From: Bacteroidales bacterium
GTDB taxonomy: Bacteria; Bacteroidota; Bacteroidia; Bacteroidales; UBA10428
Assembly (NCBI GenBank): GCA_016930375.1
Contig: JAFGGU010000027.1
Location: forward strand, 19,625-83,624
DNA length: 64,000 bases
Direction of reading: 5' to 3'
Part shown: one piece after another, positions 17,203 to 26,771 of the stretch
How positions within the stretch are numbered: the stretch's first letter is position 1
Layout of the letters: each line of letters begins with the position of its first letter
The notes under the pieces: model-generated
The model's database searches: none
The model's input: only the letters and a program-made list of their open reading frames with translations
What the model was told of the DNA's origin: nothing
Position numbers and translations under genes: made by a program

Positions 17203-19047
17203 ATGACAGCTGCAATATATTCAGAAGACACGATACGCACACTCGACTGGAAGGAACACATCCGGAAAAGGCCGGGTATGTACATCGGTAAGTTGGGAGA
17301 CGGTTCTTCGCAGGACGACGGGATTTATGTTCTGATCAAAGAGGTTCTCGACAATTCCATTGATGAGTTCATGATGGGTTTCGGGAAGAAAATCGATATC
17401 ACCATCAACGAAAACATTGTCCAGATCAGGGATTATGGTCGCGGTATTCCGCTTGGAAAAGTTATTGATGTGGCTTCGAAGATGAATACCGGTGCCAAAT
17501 ACGACTCCAGGGTTTTTAAGAAATCAGTAGGACTGAATGGTGTTGGTATTAAGGCAGTTAATGCCCTTTCCTCCTATTTTGAGATCAGGTCTTACAGGGA
17601 GGGTAAAGTCAAGGCTGTCAGTTTCAGCGAGGGAAATATCCAGCAGGAACTTCCGGAAGAGCCCACCGATATGAAAAACGGCACCCTGGTTTCATTTGTT
17701 CCTGACCAGAAGATGTTCGGCCATTTCAGGTACATGGCGGATTACCTGGAAGCCATGATCCGGAATTATGTGTACCTCAATTCGGGCCTGACCATTTATC
17801 TGAACGGCACGCCGTATTTTTCCAAAGACGGACTGGTGGATTTGCTGAGGGACAATGTGAACGGGGACGCACTTTATCCGATCATCCACCTGAAGGATGA
17901 GGATATTGAACTGGCCCTGACCCATGGCAGCCAGTACGGGGAAATCTATTACACCTTTGTGAACGGTCAGCATACCACCCAGGGCGGTACCCACCTGGCT
18001 GCATTTAAGGAGGCCCTGGTGAAAACAGTTCGTGATTTTTACAAAAAGGATTTTGACCCGGCTGATATTCGCATATCCATAGTAACTGCCCTCAGCATAA
18101 AAGTGGAAGAGCCTGTTTTTGAATCACAGACCAAAACCAAGCTCGGTTCAAAAGATATGGCCCCCGACGGCATATCTGTCCGCAATTTCATCACGGATTT
18201 CCTCAAGAAACACCTGGATAATTACTTGCACAAGCACCCGGAGATTGCAGATATCCTGCTGAAGAAGATTGTGGAATCGGAGAAGGAAAGAAAGGCGATA
18301 TCCGGAATTCAGAAACTCGCCAGGGAACGGGCCAAAAAGTCGAACCTCCACAACCGCAAATTGAGGGATTGCAAGATTCATTTAAATGACAATGATGAAA
18401 GACATCTCGATTCCACCATTTTCATCACCGAGGGTGACTCCGCCAGCGGCTCCATTACAACATCACGCGATGTCGGCACACAGGCCGTATTCAGTCTGAA
18501 AGGAAAGCCGCTGAATGTTTACGGACTAACCAAGAAAATCGTTTACGAGAATGAGGAATTCAATCTGCTGCAGGCTGCCCTTGCCATTGAGGACGGATTG
18601 GAAAACCTGCGCTACAACAATATTGTGATCGCCACCGATGCGGATGTAGACGGAATGCATATCCGGCTCCTGTTGATGACTTTTTTCCTCCAGTTCTTCC
18701 CTGACCTGGTTCGACAAGGCCATCTTTATATCCTGCAAACGCCGCTATTCAGGGTCAGAAATAAAAAAAGCACCTTGTACTGTTACAGTGATGATGAAAA
18801 GACAAATGCCATAAAAAAGCTCGGACCCAATCCTGAAATTACCCGTTTCAAAGGGTTGGGAGAAATCTCACCCGAGGAGTTCCGGCATTTTATCGGCAAG
18901 GATATCCGGCTTGAACCGGTAAGAGTGAAAAAAGGCGACCATATCCAGGATATACTACCGTTTTACATGGGCAAAAACACCCAGGAGCGGCAGGATTTTA
19001 TCATTGAAAACCTCCGGGTGGAAGCGGATGTGGTTGAAGCGTTATAG
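17203..19047 (+). CDS. parE: DNA topoisomerase IV subunit B (ParE)
   Basis: 614 residues from ATG 17203 (ATG 17194 would add three; the upstream GTG frame extension to 17137 is non-coding promoter sequence). GHKL ATPase domain at the N-terminus: [10 protein letters not shown] for the Mg-binding Asn, DYGRGIP, and [15 protein letters not shown] for the ATP lid. A transducer domain follows, then the Toprim metal site: EGDSASGS near 410 and [10 protein letters not shown] near 478. Lacking the large insertion of GyrB, it fits the short ParE type. With ParC, 25 bp downstream, it forms the enzyme that unlinks daughter chromosomes. An ordinary housekeeping gene in an operon with parC. Confidence 0.92.
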   Translation: MTAAIYSEDTIRTLDWKEHIRKRPGMYIGKLGDGSSQDDGIYVLIKEVLDNSIDEFMMGFGKKIDITINENIVQIRDYGRGIPLGKVIDVASKMNTGAKYDSRVFKKSVGLNGVGIKAVNALSSYFEIRSYREGKVKAVSFSEGNIQQELPEEPTDMKNGTLVSFVPDQKMFGHFRYMADYLEAMIRNYVYLNSGLTIYLNGTPYFSKDGLVDLLRDNVNGDALYPIIHLKDEDIELALTHGSQYGEIYYTFVNGQHTTQGGTHLAAFKEALVKTVRDFYKKDFDPADIRISIVTALSIKVEEPVFESQTKTKLGSKDMAPDGISVRNFITDFLKKHLDNYLHKHPEIADILLKKIVESEKERKAISGIQKLARERAKKSNLHNRKLRDCKIHLNDNDERHLDSTIFITEGDSASGSITTSRDVGTQAVFSLKGKPLNVYGLTKKIVYENEEFNLLQAALAIEDGLENLRYNNIVIATDADVDGMHIRLLLMTFFLQFFPDLVRQGHLYILQTPLFRVRNKKSTLYCYSDDEKTNAIKKLGPNPEITRFKGLGEISPEEFRHFIGKDIRLEPVRVKKGDHIQDILPFYMGKNTQERQDFIIENLRVEADVVEAL

Positions 19048-19072
19048 TCAGCAATAAATCGGAATATTTCCA

Positions 19073-21739
19073 ATGGGTGTTGAAGAATTTGAATTCCACG
19101 AGGAGAACGGTGCGGAAGAGCAAACCGGAAACGATGCCGGCATCGAGGCAGGGTCCGATGATCCGCTCATTGGTACCGGTCACGTCACGGAGCTCACAGG
19201 TAAGTACAAGGACTGGTTCCTTGATTATGCATCCTATGTAATTCTCGAAAGGGCCGTTCCTCATACCGATGACGGACTGAAGCCCGTTCAGCGCAGGATC
19301 CTGCATGCCATGCGACAGATAGAGGATGGCCGTTACAACAAGGTCGCCAATATCATTGGCCAAACCATGCAATACCATCCGCACGGAGATGCTTCCATCG
19401 GAGATGCCCTGGTACAGCTTGGACAAAAGAAACTGCTCATCGATACCCAGGGTAACTGGGGCAATATTTTCACGGGAGACGGGGCAGCTGCATCGCGATA
19501 CATTGAGGCAAGATTGTCGAAATTCGCACTGGAGGTGGTATTCAACCCGCGTACTACGGCATGGAAACTATCCTATGATGGCCGTAACAAAGAGCCCGTC
19601 ACCCTTCCCGTCAAGTTTCCCCTATTGCTGGCGCAGGGTGTTGAAGGCATTGCTGTAGGGCTGGCTTCAAAAATACTGCCCCATAATTTCAACGAGCTGA
19701 TCGATGCATCCATAGCTCATTTGCAGGGGAAGAGTTATGAGCTCTATCCGGATTTCCCGACGGGCGGACTGGTGGATGTTTCCCGCTACAATGACGGGTT
19801 ACGGGGCGGCGCGGTAAAGATCAGGGCAAAAATCTCAAAACTCGACAAGAAATCCCTTGTGATTTCGGAACTTCCTTTCGGACAAACCACCACTTCCCTG
19901 ATCGACTCCGTTCTGAAGGCCAATGAAAAGGGCAAGATCCGGATCAGAAAAATTGATGATAATACGGCAGGCACTGTGGAGATTGTCATTCATCTGTTAC
20001 CGGGCGCCGATCCCGACGTCACCATTGATGCCCTGTATGCATTCACAGATTGTGAAGTGCCAGCGTCACCCAATGCCTGTGTTATACGTGATGAGAAGCC
20101 ATGTTTTATAGGCGTTTCTGAAATCCTTCGGGAATCGGTGGAAAATACCGTTCAGCTGCTGACACTGGAACTTCAGATCAGACTCGATGAACTTGGGGAG
20201 ATATGGCATTATGCATCTCTGGAAAGGATATTTATTGAAAATGAGTTGTATGAGCCCATTAAGCTGTGCAAGACCGAAGAATCAATCCTCGAGACCATTG
20301 AAACGGGTCTTGTTCCTTTCCGGAAAAAGCTGAGAAGGGATGTCATTCGGGAGGACCTGGTGCGGTTATCCAATATTCCCATCAAAAGAATTTCAAAATT
20401 CAGCATTTACAAGGCAGAAGAGTTTATCAGGCAAACAGAGGCCGAAATGGAGGAGGTAAAGAACCACCTTGCCAATATTATTCCATACAGCATCAGCTAT
20501 TACCGGCAGATCAAAAAGAAATTCGGCACAGGCCGTGAGCGAAAGACCGAAATAAGAGGATTCGATACCATAACAGCCACAGAAGTAGCCCTTGCGAATG
20601 CCAAGCTTTATGTTAACCGTGCAGAAGGCTTTATTGGCACCGGGTTGAAAAAAGATGAGTATGTATGCGACTGTTCGGATATTGATGATATCATTGTCAT
20701 CCGGAAAGACGGCAAATTCCTTATTGCCAAGGTGTCAGAAAAACAATTTGTGGGAAAGGACATTGAATTTGCAGGCGTATTCAAGAAAAATGATGAGCGC
20801 ACCATTTATAATGTTATCTATCGTGACGGGGAAAACGGAACGACCTATATCAAGCGGTGTGCCATTACAGGACTTATGCGGGGTAAGGAGTACACCCTTA
20901 CCAAAGGTGAGAGTGGTTCACGCATCCTGTACCTCAGCGTGAATCCGAACGGAGAGGCTGAAACGGTTAAAGTAACCCTTAAACCCCGGCCCCGGGTAAA
21001 AAAGCTGGTGTTTGACGCAGAATTCAGTGAAACGGATATCAAGGGCAGATCATCCATCGGAAATATCATTACCAGGTATCCGGTACACAAGATTGAACTT
21101 AAGGAAAAAGGAGTTTCCACACTGGGCGGAAGGAAAATCTGGTGGGACGAAACCGTGCAGCGACTCAATATAGACGGGAAAGGAAGCTACCTGGGCGAGT
21201 TCTCGGGCAATGACAGGATACTTGTGCTGACCCGCGAAGGGGAGATGCGGTTATCGGGATATGAGCTCACCACGCATTTTGAAGAAGACTGGCTTGTTAT
21301 CCGGAAATACAGACCGGGCCTGATCTTTACGGTAGTATATTATGACGGGGAGCAAAAATTGCATTACATCAAAAGGTTCGAGGCCGAAGCCATGGAAAAG
21401 CCATCCCGTTATTTTGACGAGCATCCCAGATCAAAGTTCATACTACTTTCAGTGAATGACTTTCCACGTCTGGAACTCAAATTTGGAGGCAAGCATAAAA
21501 AAAAGGATCCTGTGATCCTCGAGGCTGCTGATTTTATCGCGGTTAAGGGATATAAAGCCAAAGGCAAGAGGCTGAGCAATTATGAAGTGGCGGTAGTCAA
21601 CGAGCTGGAACCGCTACGGTTCAAAGTGGAATTGCCGGAGCCTCCTGTTGAAGAACTGCCGGATGAACCTGTCCCCGGTGATAATGAGCCAAAAATTCCC
21701 GAAGGCGGCGATACCGGGGAACAGATGTCGTTGTTTTGA
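19073..21739 (+). CDS. parC: DNA topoisomerase IV subunit A (ParC)
   Basis: 888 residues. An acidic 40-residue N-terminal extension is followed by the breakage-reunion domain: HTDDGLKPVQRRIL, the quinolone-region YHPHGDASIGDALV, and the catalytic Tyr143 in AASRYIEAR. A long coiled-coil section follows. The C-terminal third (from about 540) is a degenerate beta-pinwheel without a GyrA box, consistent with ParC rather than GyrA. The end is Pro/Glu-rich (PEPPVEELPDEPVPG) and probably disordered. Cotranscribed with parE. The REP-like palindromes begin 7 bp after the stop and may limit read-through. Confidence 0.92.
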   Translation: MGVEEFEFHEENGAEEQTGNDAGIEAGSDDPLIGTGHVTELTGKYKDWFLDYASYVILERAVPHTDDGLKPVQRRILHAMRQIEDGRYNKVANIIGQTMQYHPHGDASIGDALVQLGQKKLLIDTQGNWGNIFTGDGAAASRYIEARLSKFALEVVFNPRTTAWKLSYDGRNKEPVTLPVKFPLLLAQGVEGIAVGLASKILPHNFNELIDASIAHLQGKSYELYPDFPTGGLVDVSRYNDGLRGGAVKIRAKISKLDKKSLVISELPFGQTTTSLIDSVLKANEKGKIRIRKIDDNTAGTVEIVIHLLPGADPDVTIDALYAFTDCEVPASPNACVIRDEKPCFIGVSEILRESVENTVQLLTLELQIRLDELGEIWHYASLERIFIENELYEPIKLCKTEESILETIETGLVPFRKKLRRDVIREDLVRLSNIPIKRISKFSIYKAEEFIRQTEAEMEEVKNHLANIIPYSISYYRQIKKKFGTGRERKTEIRGFDTITATEVALANAKLYVNRAEGFIGTGLKKDEYVCDCSDIDDIIVIRKDGKFLIAKVSEKQFVGKDIEFAGVFKKNDERTIYNVIYRDGENGTTYIKRCAITGLMRGKEYTLTKGESGSRILYLSVNPNGEAETVKVTLKPRPRVKKLVFDAEFSETDIKGRSSIGNIITRYPVHKIELKEKGVSTLGGRKIWWDETVQRLNIDGKGSYLGEFSGNDRILVLTREGEMRLSGYELTTHFEEDWLVIRKYRPGLIFTVVYYDGEQKLHYIKRFEAEAMEKPSRYFDEHPRSKFILLSVNDFPRLELKFGGKHKKKDPVILEAADFIAVKGYKAKGKRLSNYEVAVVNELEPLRFKVELPEPPVEELPDEPVPGDNEPKIPEGGDTGEQMSLF

Positions 21740-21745
21740 CTTAAG

Positions 21746-21992
21746 CAATAATTCATCCCTTACAGGGATGTTATGTGTGCAATGATTATGTTCCTACAAT
21801 AATTCATCCTCTACGAGGATGTTATGTGCTGGGATATTGATATTTCTACAATAATACATCCCCTTCAGGGATGTTGTGGGTGTGACGATGATTTTTCTGC
21901 AATAGCTTTTTCCACGAACCTTGTAGAGGTTCCATTATTGTAGAAATGCATGTCCCGCTACCCCACCACATCCCTGTAGGGGATGAATTATT
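21746..21992. repeat. Cluster of five REP-like palindromes in the 364-bp parC-aroA gap
   Basis: Each unit has a head like CTACAATAATTCA followed by a short stem-loop. Stems: 21754-21770 (CATCCCT/AGGGATG, loop TAC), 21805-21821 (CATCCTC/GAGGATG, loop TAC), 21857-21873 (CATCCC/GGGATG), then inverted units at 21916-21932 (GAACCT/AGGTTC) with head to 21943, and 21969-21985 with head to 21992. Stem arms change together between units, so the structure is kept rather than the sequence. A sixth relative lies at 63085-63112. No coding potential is seen in this gap. Confidence 0.8.
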
Positions 21993-22080
21993 TATTTGGA
22001 TACCACGCACCAAACCCGGATGATACCAACCTTTCCATTCAACCCACCCCGAGGCATTTGCATTTGATCCCTCCGTTCAC

Positions 22081-22088
22081 TATATTCG
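22081..22088 (+). promoter_or_regulatory. Possible -7 element for aroA
   Basis: TATATTCG matches TAnnTTTG at all fixed positions but one, 15 bp upstream of the aroA ATG. No clear -33. Confidence 0.25.
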
Positions 22089-22103
22089 TGCACCCTGATT
22101 AAA

Positions 22104-23381
22104 ATGATCGATGCGGTGAAAATCAGATCAACGTCTTCTATATTAAGCGGCAGCATTCTCATCCCTGCCTCGAAATCCCATACCATCCGGGCGGTTGCCT
22201 TTGCTGCCATCGCCGAAGGAACCTCGGTGCTAAAAAATCCCCTGATGTCCGATGATGCAAGATCAGCCGTCACCGGGGCCGGGGAAATGGGAGCTCAGGT
22301 CAGCCTGGGTAAGGACTGGATTATTCAAGGTATCGGCGGGGCTCCGGTGGAATCATGCCGGCATATTGACGTGGGCAATTCCGGAACCTCGCTGCGCATA
22401 CTCACCGGCTTGTGTTCCCTGTCAAAACATGCGGTTCAGTTCGACGGCGACAAATCAATCCGTCAGCGGCCTATGGCGCCACTACTTTCTGCGCTGGAAA
22501 ATTTGGGAGTAACCATCATTGAATCAACGGGAGGCAACTGTCCTTTTACCATCAGGGGGCCTTTGCAGGGAGGGAGCACAAGGGTGAACGGCATCAGCTC
22601 TCAGTTTCTTACCTCACTGCTGATCGCCTGTCCCATGGCTCCGTTGAATACCGAATTGTTCGTCGATCATCTCAATGAAAAACCTTACGTTGAAATAACA
22701 CTCGACTGGCTTCGCAAGATGGGTATACGGTTTGAACAAAAAGGGCTCGAATGGTTCAGAATATATGGCGGGCAGCGTTACTGCGCTTTTGAAAGACAAA
22801 TTCCGGCTGATTTTTCTTCCGCAACCTTTCCGCTATGCGCAGCGGCAGTTACCGGATCGGAAATTCTGATCCGGGGGCTCGACTTCAGCGATCAGCAAGG
22901 TGATAAAGCTGTATTTGATTACTTTAAGAGCATGGGCATGGAGATCAGCCATGCTTCCGAAGGGATTAGGGTAAAGGGAGGAGCGCTTCACGGTGTGGAT
23001 ATTGATATGAATGCAACCCCCGACGCCTTGCCGGCTATGGCAGTTGCAGCCTGTTTCGCGCAGGGAACGACACGGTTGCTGAATGTGCCCCAGGCCAGGT
23101 TGAAAGAATGTGACAGAATTGCCGCCATGGCAACGGAGCTTACAAAAATGGGCGCGCAGGTGGAGGAACTTAAAGACGGTCTGGTCATCCGGCAAAGCCA
23201 ACTGAAAGGCACACGGGTTCATGGCTATGATGATCATCGCATGGTAATGGCCCTTTCTGTAGCCGGACTGGGAGCTGGGGGTGAGACCATTGTAGACACA
23301 GCCGAATCGGCAGGAATTACCTACCCGGGTTTTGTGGAGGACATGGCCGGACTGGGAGCGCACTTTGACATACTGGAGTAA
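22104..23381 (+). CDS. aroA: 3-phosphoshikimate 1-carboxyvinyltransferase (EPSP synthase)
   Basis: 425 residues, the usual family length. It joins phosphoenolpyruvate to shikimate 3-phosphate. Visible motifs: IPASKSHTIRA for the substrate-binding Lys-Ser pair, VGNSGTSLRILTGL (the NSGT loop that lines the PEP site), DGDKSIRQRPM, RLKECDRIAAMA, and YDDHRMVMAL near the C-terminus. It is followed after 45 bp by aroC, the next enzyme in the pathway. That gap contains an octanucleotide array. No sign of truncation. Confidence 0.96.
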   Translation: MIDAVKIRSTSSILSGSILIPASKSHTIRAVAFAAIAEGTSVLKNPLMSDDARSAVTGAGEMGAQVSLGKDWIIQGIGGAPVESCRHIDVGNSGTSLRILTGLCSLSKHAVQFDGDKSIRQRPMAPLLSALENLGVTIIESTGGNCPFTIRGPLQGGSTRVNGISSQFLTSLLIACPMAPLNTELFVDHLNEKPYVEITLDWLRKMGIRFEQKGLEWFRIYGGQRYCAFERQIPADFSSATFPLCAAAVTGSEILIRGLDFSDQQGDKAVFDYFKSMGMEISHASEGIRVKGGALHGVDIDMNATPDALPAMAVAACFAQGTTRLLNVPQARLKECDRIAAMATELTKMGAQVEELKDGLVIRQSQLKGTRVHGYDDHRMVMALSVAGLGAGGETIVDTAESAGITYPGFVEDMAGLGAHFDILE

Positions 23382-23382
23382 T

Positions 23383-23414
23383 AAATCAATAAATCAATAA
23401 ATCAATAAATCAAT
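23383..23414 (+). repeat. Octanucleotide array (AAATCAAT)4 in the aroA-aroC gap
   Basis: Four perfect copies of AAATCAAT begin 2 bp after the aroA stop and end 12 bp before the aroC ATG, filling most of the leader. The same octamer appears in degenerate form before the tRNA at 63275. Confidence 0.9.
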
Positions 23415-23426
23415 AATTATTATAAT

Positions 23427-24746
23427 ATGCTGGGATGTACTTACGGAAATCTTTTTAAAACCACCGTTGCCGGTGGATCATACCAGGAGGGACTGTCCAT
23501 CAACATTCAGGGTGTTCCCCCCGGATATCTTTTTACCGAAGAGGAGATTTATGTTGAACTCATGTTGCGCAAGCCCGGGCAGGGTGAGCTCACTTCACCA
23601 AGGCGCGAAGCCGATGTTCCCATACTTTTCAGCGGGATTAATGTGGCCGATACCATGCCTGGCTTCAGGAATGCAGGATACACCAATGGTACACCCCTGG
23701 TGATCCTGATTCCCAACGTCGACAGGCACCTGGAACACATTGAACAGTACCGTTCGACCAACCGCACTCCGCGACCCGGACATGCATCCTATGCTTCCTA
23801 CCAGAAGTACGGATCCTGGGATGATTCAATCGGAGCGGGCTTTTTCAGCGGACGCTATACATCTTCCATTGTGGCTGCCGGGTGTATTGCCAAGAAAGTT
23901 TTGAAGGACCACGGCATTGAAGTGGTTTCTTTTGTTCGTGAAGCGGCCGGTATACGCATGAAGGACATGCCTGTTGCCGAAATTAAAAAGAAAGCTGCTG
24001 CCTATCGTGAGGTCAGGAAACTGCACGATCCGGTATACCTCGACCTGTTTGCTTCCGGCAAAATGAAAGCTGACATGCGCTTTTTTGAGAAGGCAGCCAT
24101 CCTGGCTGATCTGGAGACGCGAATCCCCGATATCAAAAGACCCATTTACGATGAAGAGGATGTACGTAAAAAATACGGCATTAATCCCAAACTCTTCTGT
24201 CCCGATCCCGATGTGGCTGACACGATGTACAACGAGATCCTTCGCATCATGCAGGATGGGGATTCATCGGGTGGCATAGTGGAGATTATTGTGACAGGAG
24301 TACCTGCAGGTATGGGAGAGCCCGTTTTCAACAAACTGGATGGGGAGCTGGGCCGCCTGATGAGCATTGGCACGGTGAAGGCAGTGGAAATCGGCTGCGG
24401 AATGGAAGCAGCCAGGATGACCGGTTCGCAGTGCAACGACGCCCTGCGTGTAAAGGACGGCAAGGTGGTGTTTACGTCAAACCAGGCTGGCGGTATTACA
24501 GGTGGTCTCACTACGGGTCAGGACATTATTGCCCGTGTTGCCGTAAAGCCCACCCCTACTATTGCCAAACCACAGCTAACCATTGACAAGGTAAGCCTTG
24601 AGAACAAAGAGCTGGCGGCAGTCACGAGGCGTGACCCTACAATAGTGGCGCGCATGTGGCCGGTGACAGAAGCTTATACATCTTTGATTATCCTGGATGC
24701 ATACATGCACCATGTAGGATACCAGGCTATGCGGCCTAAAAACTAA
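23427..24746 (+). CDS. aroC: Divergent chorismate synthase
   Basis: 439 residues against about 360 in the usual enzyme. It converts EPSP to chorismate using reduced FMN. Homology is clear in RPGHASY (His119), CPDPD, VTGVPAGMGEPVFNKLDGELG, VKAVEIGCGM and SNQAGGITGGLTTGQDI. Yet the N-terminal signature FGESHG is replaced by AGGSYQ, so the conserved Glu and catalytic His become Gly17 and Tyr19. The RSSARET motif reads FFSGRYT. An insertion of about 70 helical residues lies at about 170-250. It sits right after aroA and no other aroC is in the window, so it is probably the working enzyme or a specialised relative. I am sure of the family, less sure of the activity. Confidence 0.85.
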   Translation: MLGCTYGNLFKTTVAGGSYQEGLSINIQGVPPGYLFTEEEIYVELMLRKPGQGELTSPRREADVPILFSGINVADTMPGFRNAGYTNGTPLVILIPNVDRHLEHIEQYRSTNRTPRPGHASYASYQKYGSWDDSIGAGFFSGRYTSSIVAAGCIAKKVLKDHGIEVVSFVREAAGIRMKDMPVAEIKKKAAAYREVRKLHDPVYLDLFASGKMKADMRFFEKAAILADLETRIPDIKRPIYDEEDVRKKYGINPKLFCPDPDVADTMYNEILRIMQDGDSSGGIVEIIVTGVPAGMGEPVFNKLDGELGRLMSIGTVKAVEIGCGMEAARMTGSQCNDALRVKDGKVVFTSNQAGGITGGLTTGQDIIARVAVKPTPTIAKPQLTIDKVSLENKELAAVTRRDPTIVARMWPVTEAYTSLIILDAYMHHVGYQAMRPKN

Positions 24747-24765
24747 ATTCTTAATACAATACATT

Positions 24766-26727
24766 ATGCAAGTACCTGACATTCCTTCAAGCCTGAAGAC
24801 CTTGAAGTCTCTGTTTTTGCTTTTCGTCCTGGCGTTGCTGCTTCAAACAGCCGCTTATGCCGAGGTGACACTTCCCTTCATTATCTCTGACAACATGGTT
24901 TTACAGCGTGACGTGCCTGTAAATATATGGGGATGGGCTAAACCCGGTGAAAGGATAACCTTAGCCATGGCCGATCAGAAGATCTCTGTGAAAACCTCAA
25001 CCAGCGGTGAATGGAAGGTTCAGCTTAAACCCATTCCTGCCGGTGGTCCTTTTGAAATGAAGATTTCAGGCAAGAATGACCTTGTTTTGAAAAACATCCT
25101 GGTAGGTGATGTGTGGGTTTGCGGCGGACAATCCAATATGGAATGGCCGCTGTCGCAATCGAGAAACTGGATGGCAGACAAAAGCACGGTTGATAACCCG
25201 AAGATCCGGTTGTTCTATGTTCCCAAGAACATGAGCATGAAGCCTCTGCCCAACACAAAAGAAGCCCGTTGGGAAATGTGTGATGCCAAAACAGCTGCTT
25301 CATTTTCTGCCATCGGATACTACTTCGGAAAAAACCTGGTTAAACAACTGGATGTGCCCATTGGCCTTATCAACAGCAACTGGGGCGGTACCGATATTGA
25401 AACCTGGATAAGCCTGGAAACCATGTATGAGGACAAGAATTATTCAGCAGCCATTGAGAAGATGAAGACCGTTAACCTCGATGAAATGCAGAAAGAGGCT
25501 GACAGGAAGATAAAGGAATGGCAGAATGCCATCAGTAATGAGGATCCCGGTGTTGTGTCGAAATGGTATTCCCCTGAATTCAACGCATCAGGCTGGGAAG
25601 TGATGAAGTTGCCGCAGGCATGGGAAGGAGCGGGTTTACCCGGGTTGGACGGAGTAGTATGGTTTAGGAAGGAATTTAAATTAAGCGCTGCAGAGGCCGC
25701 CGGGGAAGTAATCATCAGCCTGGGCCCGATTGATGATAGTGATGAATGTTACGTAAACGGGAAACTGATCGGCAAAACAGAAAACCGCTACGATTTCCCG
25801 CGTGAATATAAACTGGCTTCCGGCCTGCTGAAAGAAGGCAATAACGTCATTTGCATCAAAGTCATTGACACCGGTGGCGGTGGAGGCCTCTGGGGCATGG
25901 ACAACCAGCTGTATGTTGAAGCGGATGGTGATAAAAGAAGTCTGGCAGGTGACTGGTTTTACAAGGTCGGTTTAAATCTGCCCGCACCGCGGGATGTATC
26001 CAGTCCCAACAGTCTGCCTTCATTGCTGTACAATGGTATGATCAACCCGCTCATCCAATACCCCATCAAAGGGGTCATCTGGTACCAGGGTGAAAACAAT
26101 GCAGGTAATTACATGAAATACAGGGAATTGTTCCCCGCCATGATTCGCGATTGGCGCAATAAATGGAAAACAGGGGATTTTACCTTTCTCTTCGTTCAGC
26201 TTGCCAATTACATGGAACCGCCCCAGGTCCCGCAACAAAGCAGCTGGGCCGGTTTACGGGAGGCACAAACCATGACTTTGAGCGTACCGAAGACCGGTAT
26301 GGCCGTCATCATTGACATAGGTGAGGCCAAGGACATCCATCCGAGGAATAAGGATGATGTCGGATACCGGTTGTCGCTTGCAGCCCTGAAGATTGCCTAT
26401 GGCAAGGACCTGGTCTATTCGGGACCGGTGTTCAAATCCATGGAAATCAGCGGTGACAAGGCAGTTCTGGAGTTTGACCATGTAGGTTCGGGTTTGATGG
26501 CAAAAGACCGGTATGGATACCTGAAGGCTTTTTCAATAGCAGGGGCAGACGGGAAGTTTGTGTGGGCGATAGCATCAGTTGCCCCGGGTAATAAAGTGGT
26601 TGTATCCAGTGATGCGGTAAAAAATCCGGTGGCAGTCAGATATGCATGGGCCGATAATCCCGAAGATGCAAACCTCTATAATGCGGAAGGCTTACCTGCC
26701 TCACCTTTCAGAACAGATGACTGGTAA
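24766..26727 (+). CDS. Sialate O-acetylesterase-type SGNH hydrolase
   Basis: 653 residues. Removes O-acetyl groups from sialic acids or other glycans. A signal peptide (LFLLFVLALLLQTAAYA) is followed by a beta domain (DNMVLQRDVPVNIWGWA), then SGNH block I GGQSNMEWPL with Ser123 as nucleophile, and the later block DIHPRNKDDVG with the Asp-x-His pair. A galactose-binding-like beta-sandwich (about 270-385: WFRKEFKLS ... DECYVNGKLIG) is inserted in the catalytic domain, as is normal for this family. It starts 19 bp after aroC, with the leader TTAATACAATACATT. Secreted or periplasmic. No sialidase or SusCD pair is nearby, so the substrate is open. Confidence 0.9.
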   Translation: MQVPDIPSSLKTLKSLFLLFVLALLLQTAAYAEVTLPFIISDNMVLQRDVPVNIWGWAKPGERITLAMADQKISVKTSTSGEWKVQLKPIPAGGPFEMKISGKNDLVLKNILVGDVWVCGGQSNMEWPLSQSRNWMADKSTVDNPKIRLFYVPKNMSMKPLPNTKEARWEMCDAKTAASFSAIGYYFGKNLVKQLDVPIGLINSNWGGTDIETWISLETMYEDKNYSAAIEKMKTVNLDEMQKEADRKIKEWQNAISNEDPGVVSKWYSPEFNASGWEVMKLPQAWEGAGLPGLDGVVWFRKEFKLSAAEAAGEVIISLGPIDDSDECYVNGKLIGKTENRYDFPREYKLASGLLKEGNNVICIKVIDTGGGGGLWGMDNQLYVEADGDKRSLAGDWFYKVGLNLPAPRDVSSPNSLPSLLYNGMINPLIQYPIKGVIWYQGENNAGNYMKYRELFPAMIRDWRNKWKTGDFTFLFVQLANYMEPPQVPQQSSWAGLREAQTMTLSVPKTGMAVIIDIGEAKDIHPRNKDDVGYRLSLAALKIAYGKDLVYSGPVFKSMEISGDKAVLEFDHVGSGLMAKDRYGYLKAFSIAGADGKFVWAIASVAPGNKVVVSSDAVKNPVAVRYAWADNPEDANLYNAEGLPASPFRTDDW

Positions 26728-26771
26728 TTAAAAAATCATTATCTTTCCTTACAATATTAAAATGATGCGCC

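Noticed and set aside
21746..21992. CRISPR array in the parC-aroA gap
   Set aside because: Units change direction, have uneven spacing and variable stems, and no cas gene is nearby. They behave as REP-like palindromes.
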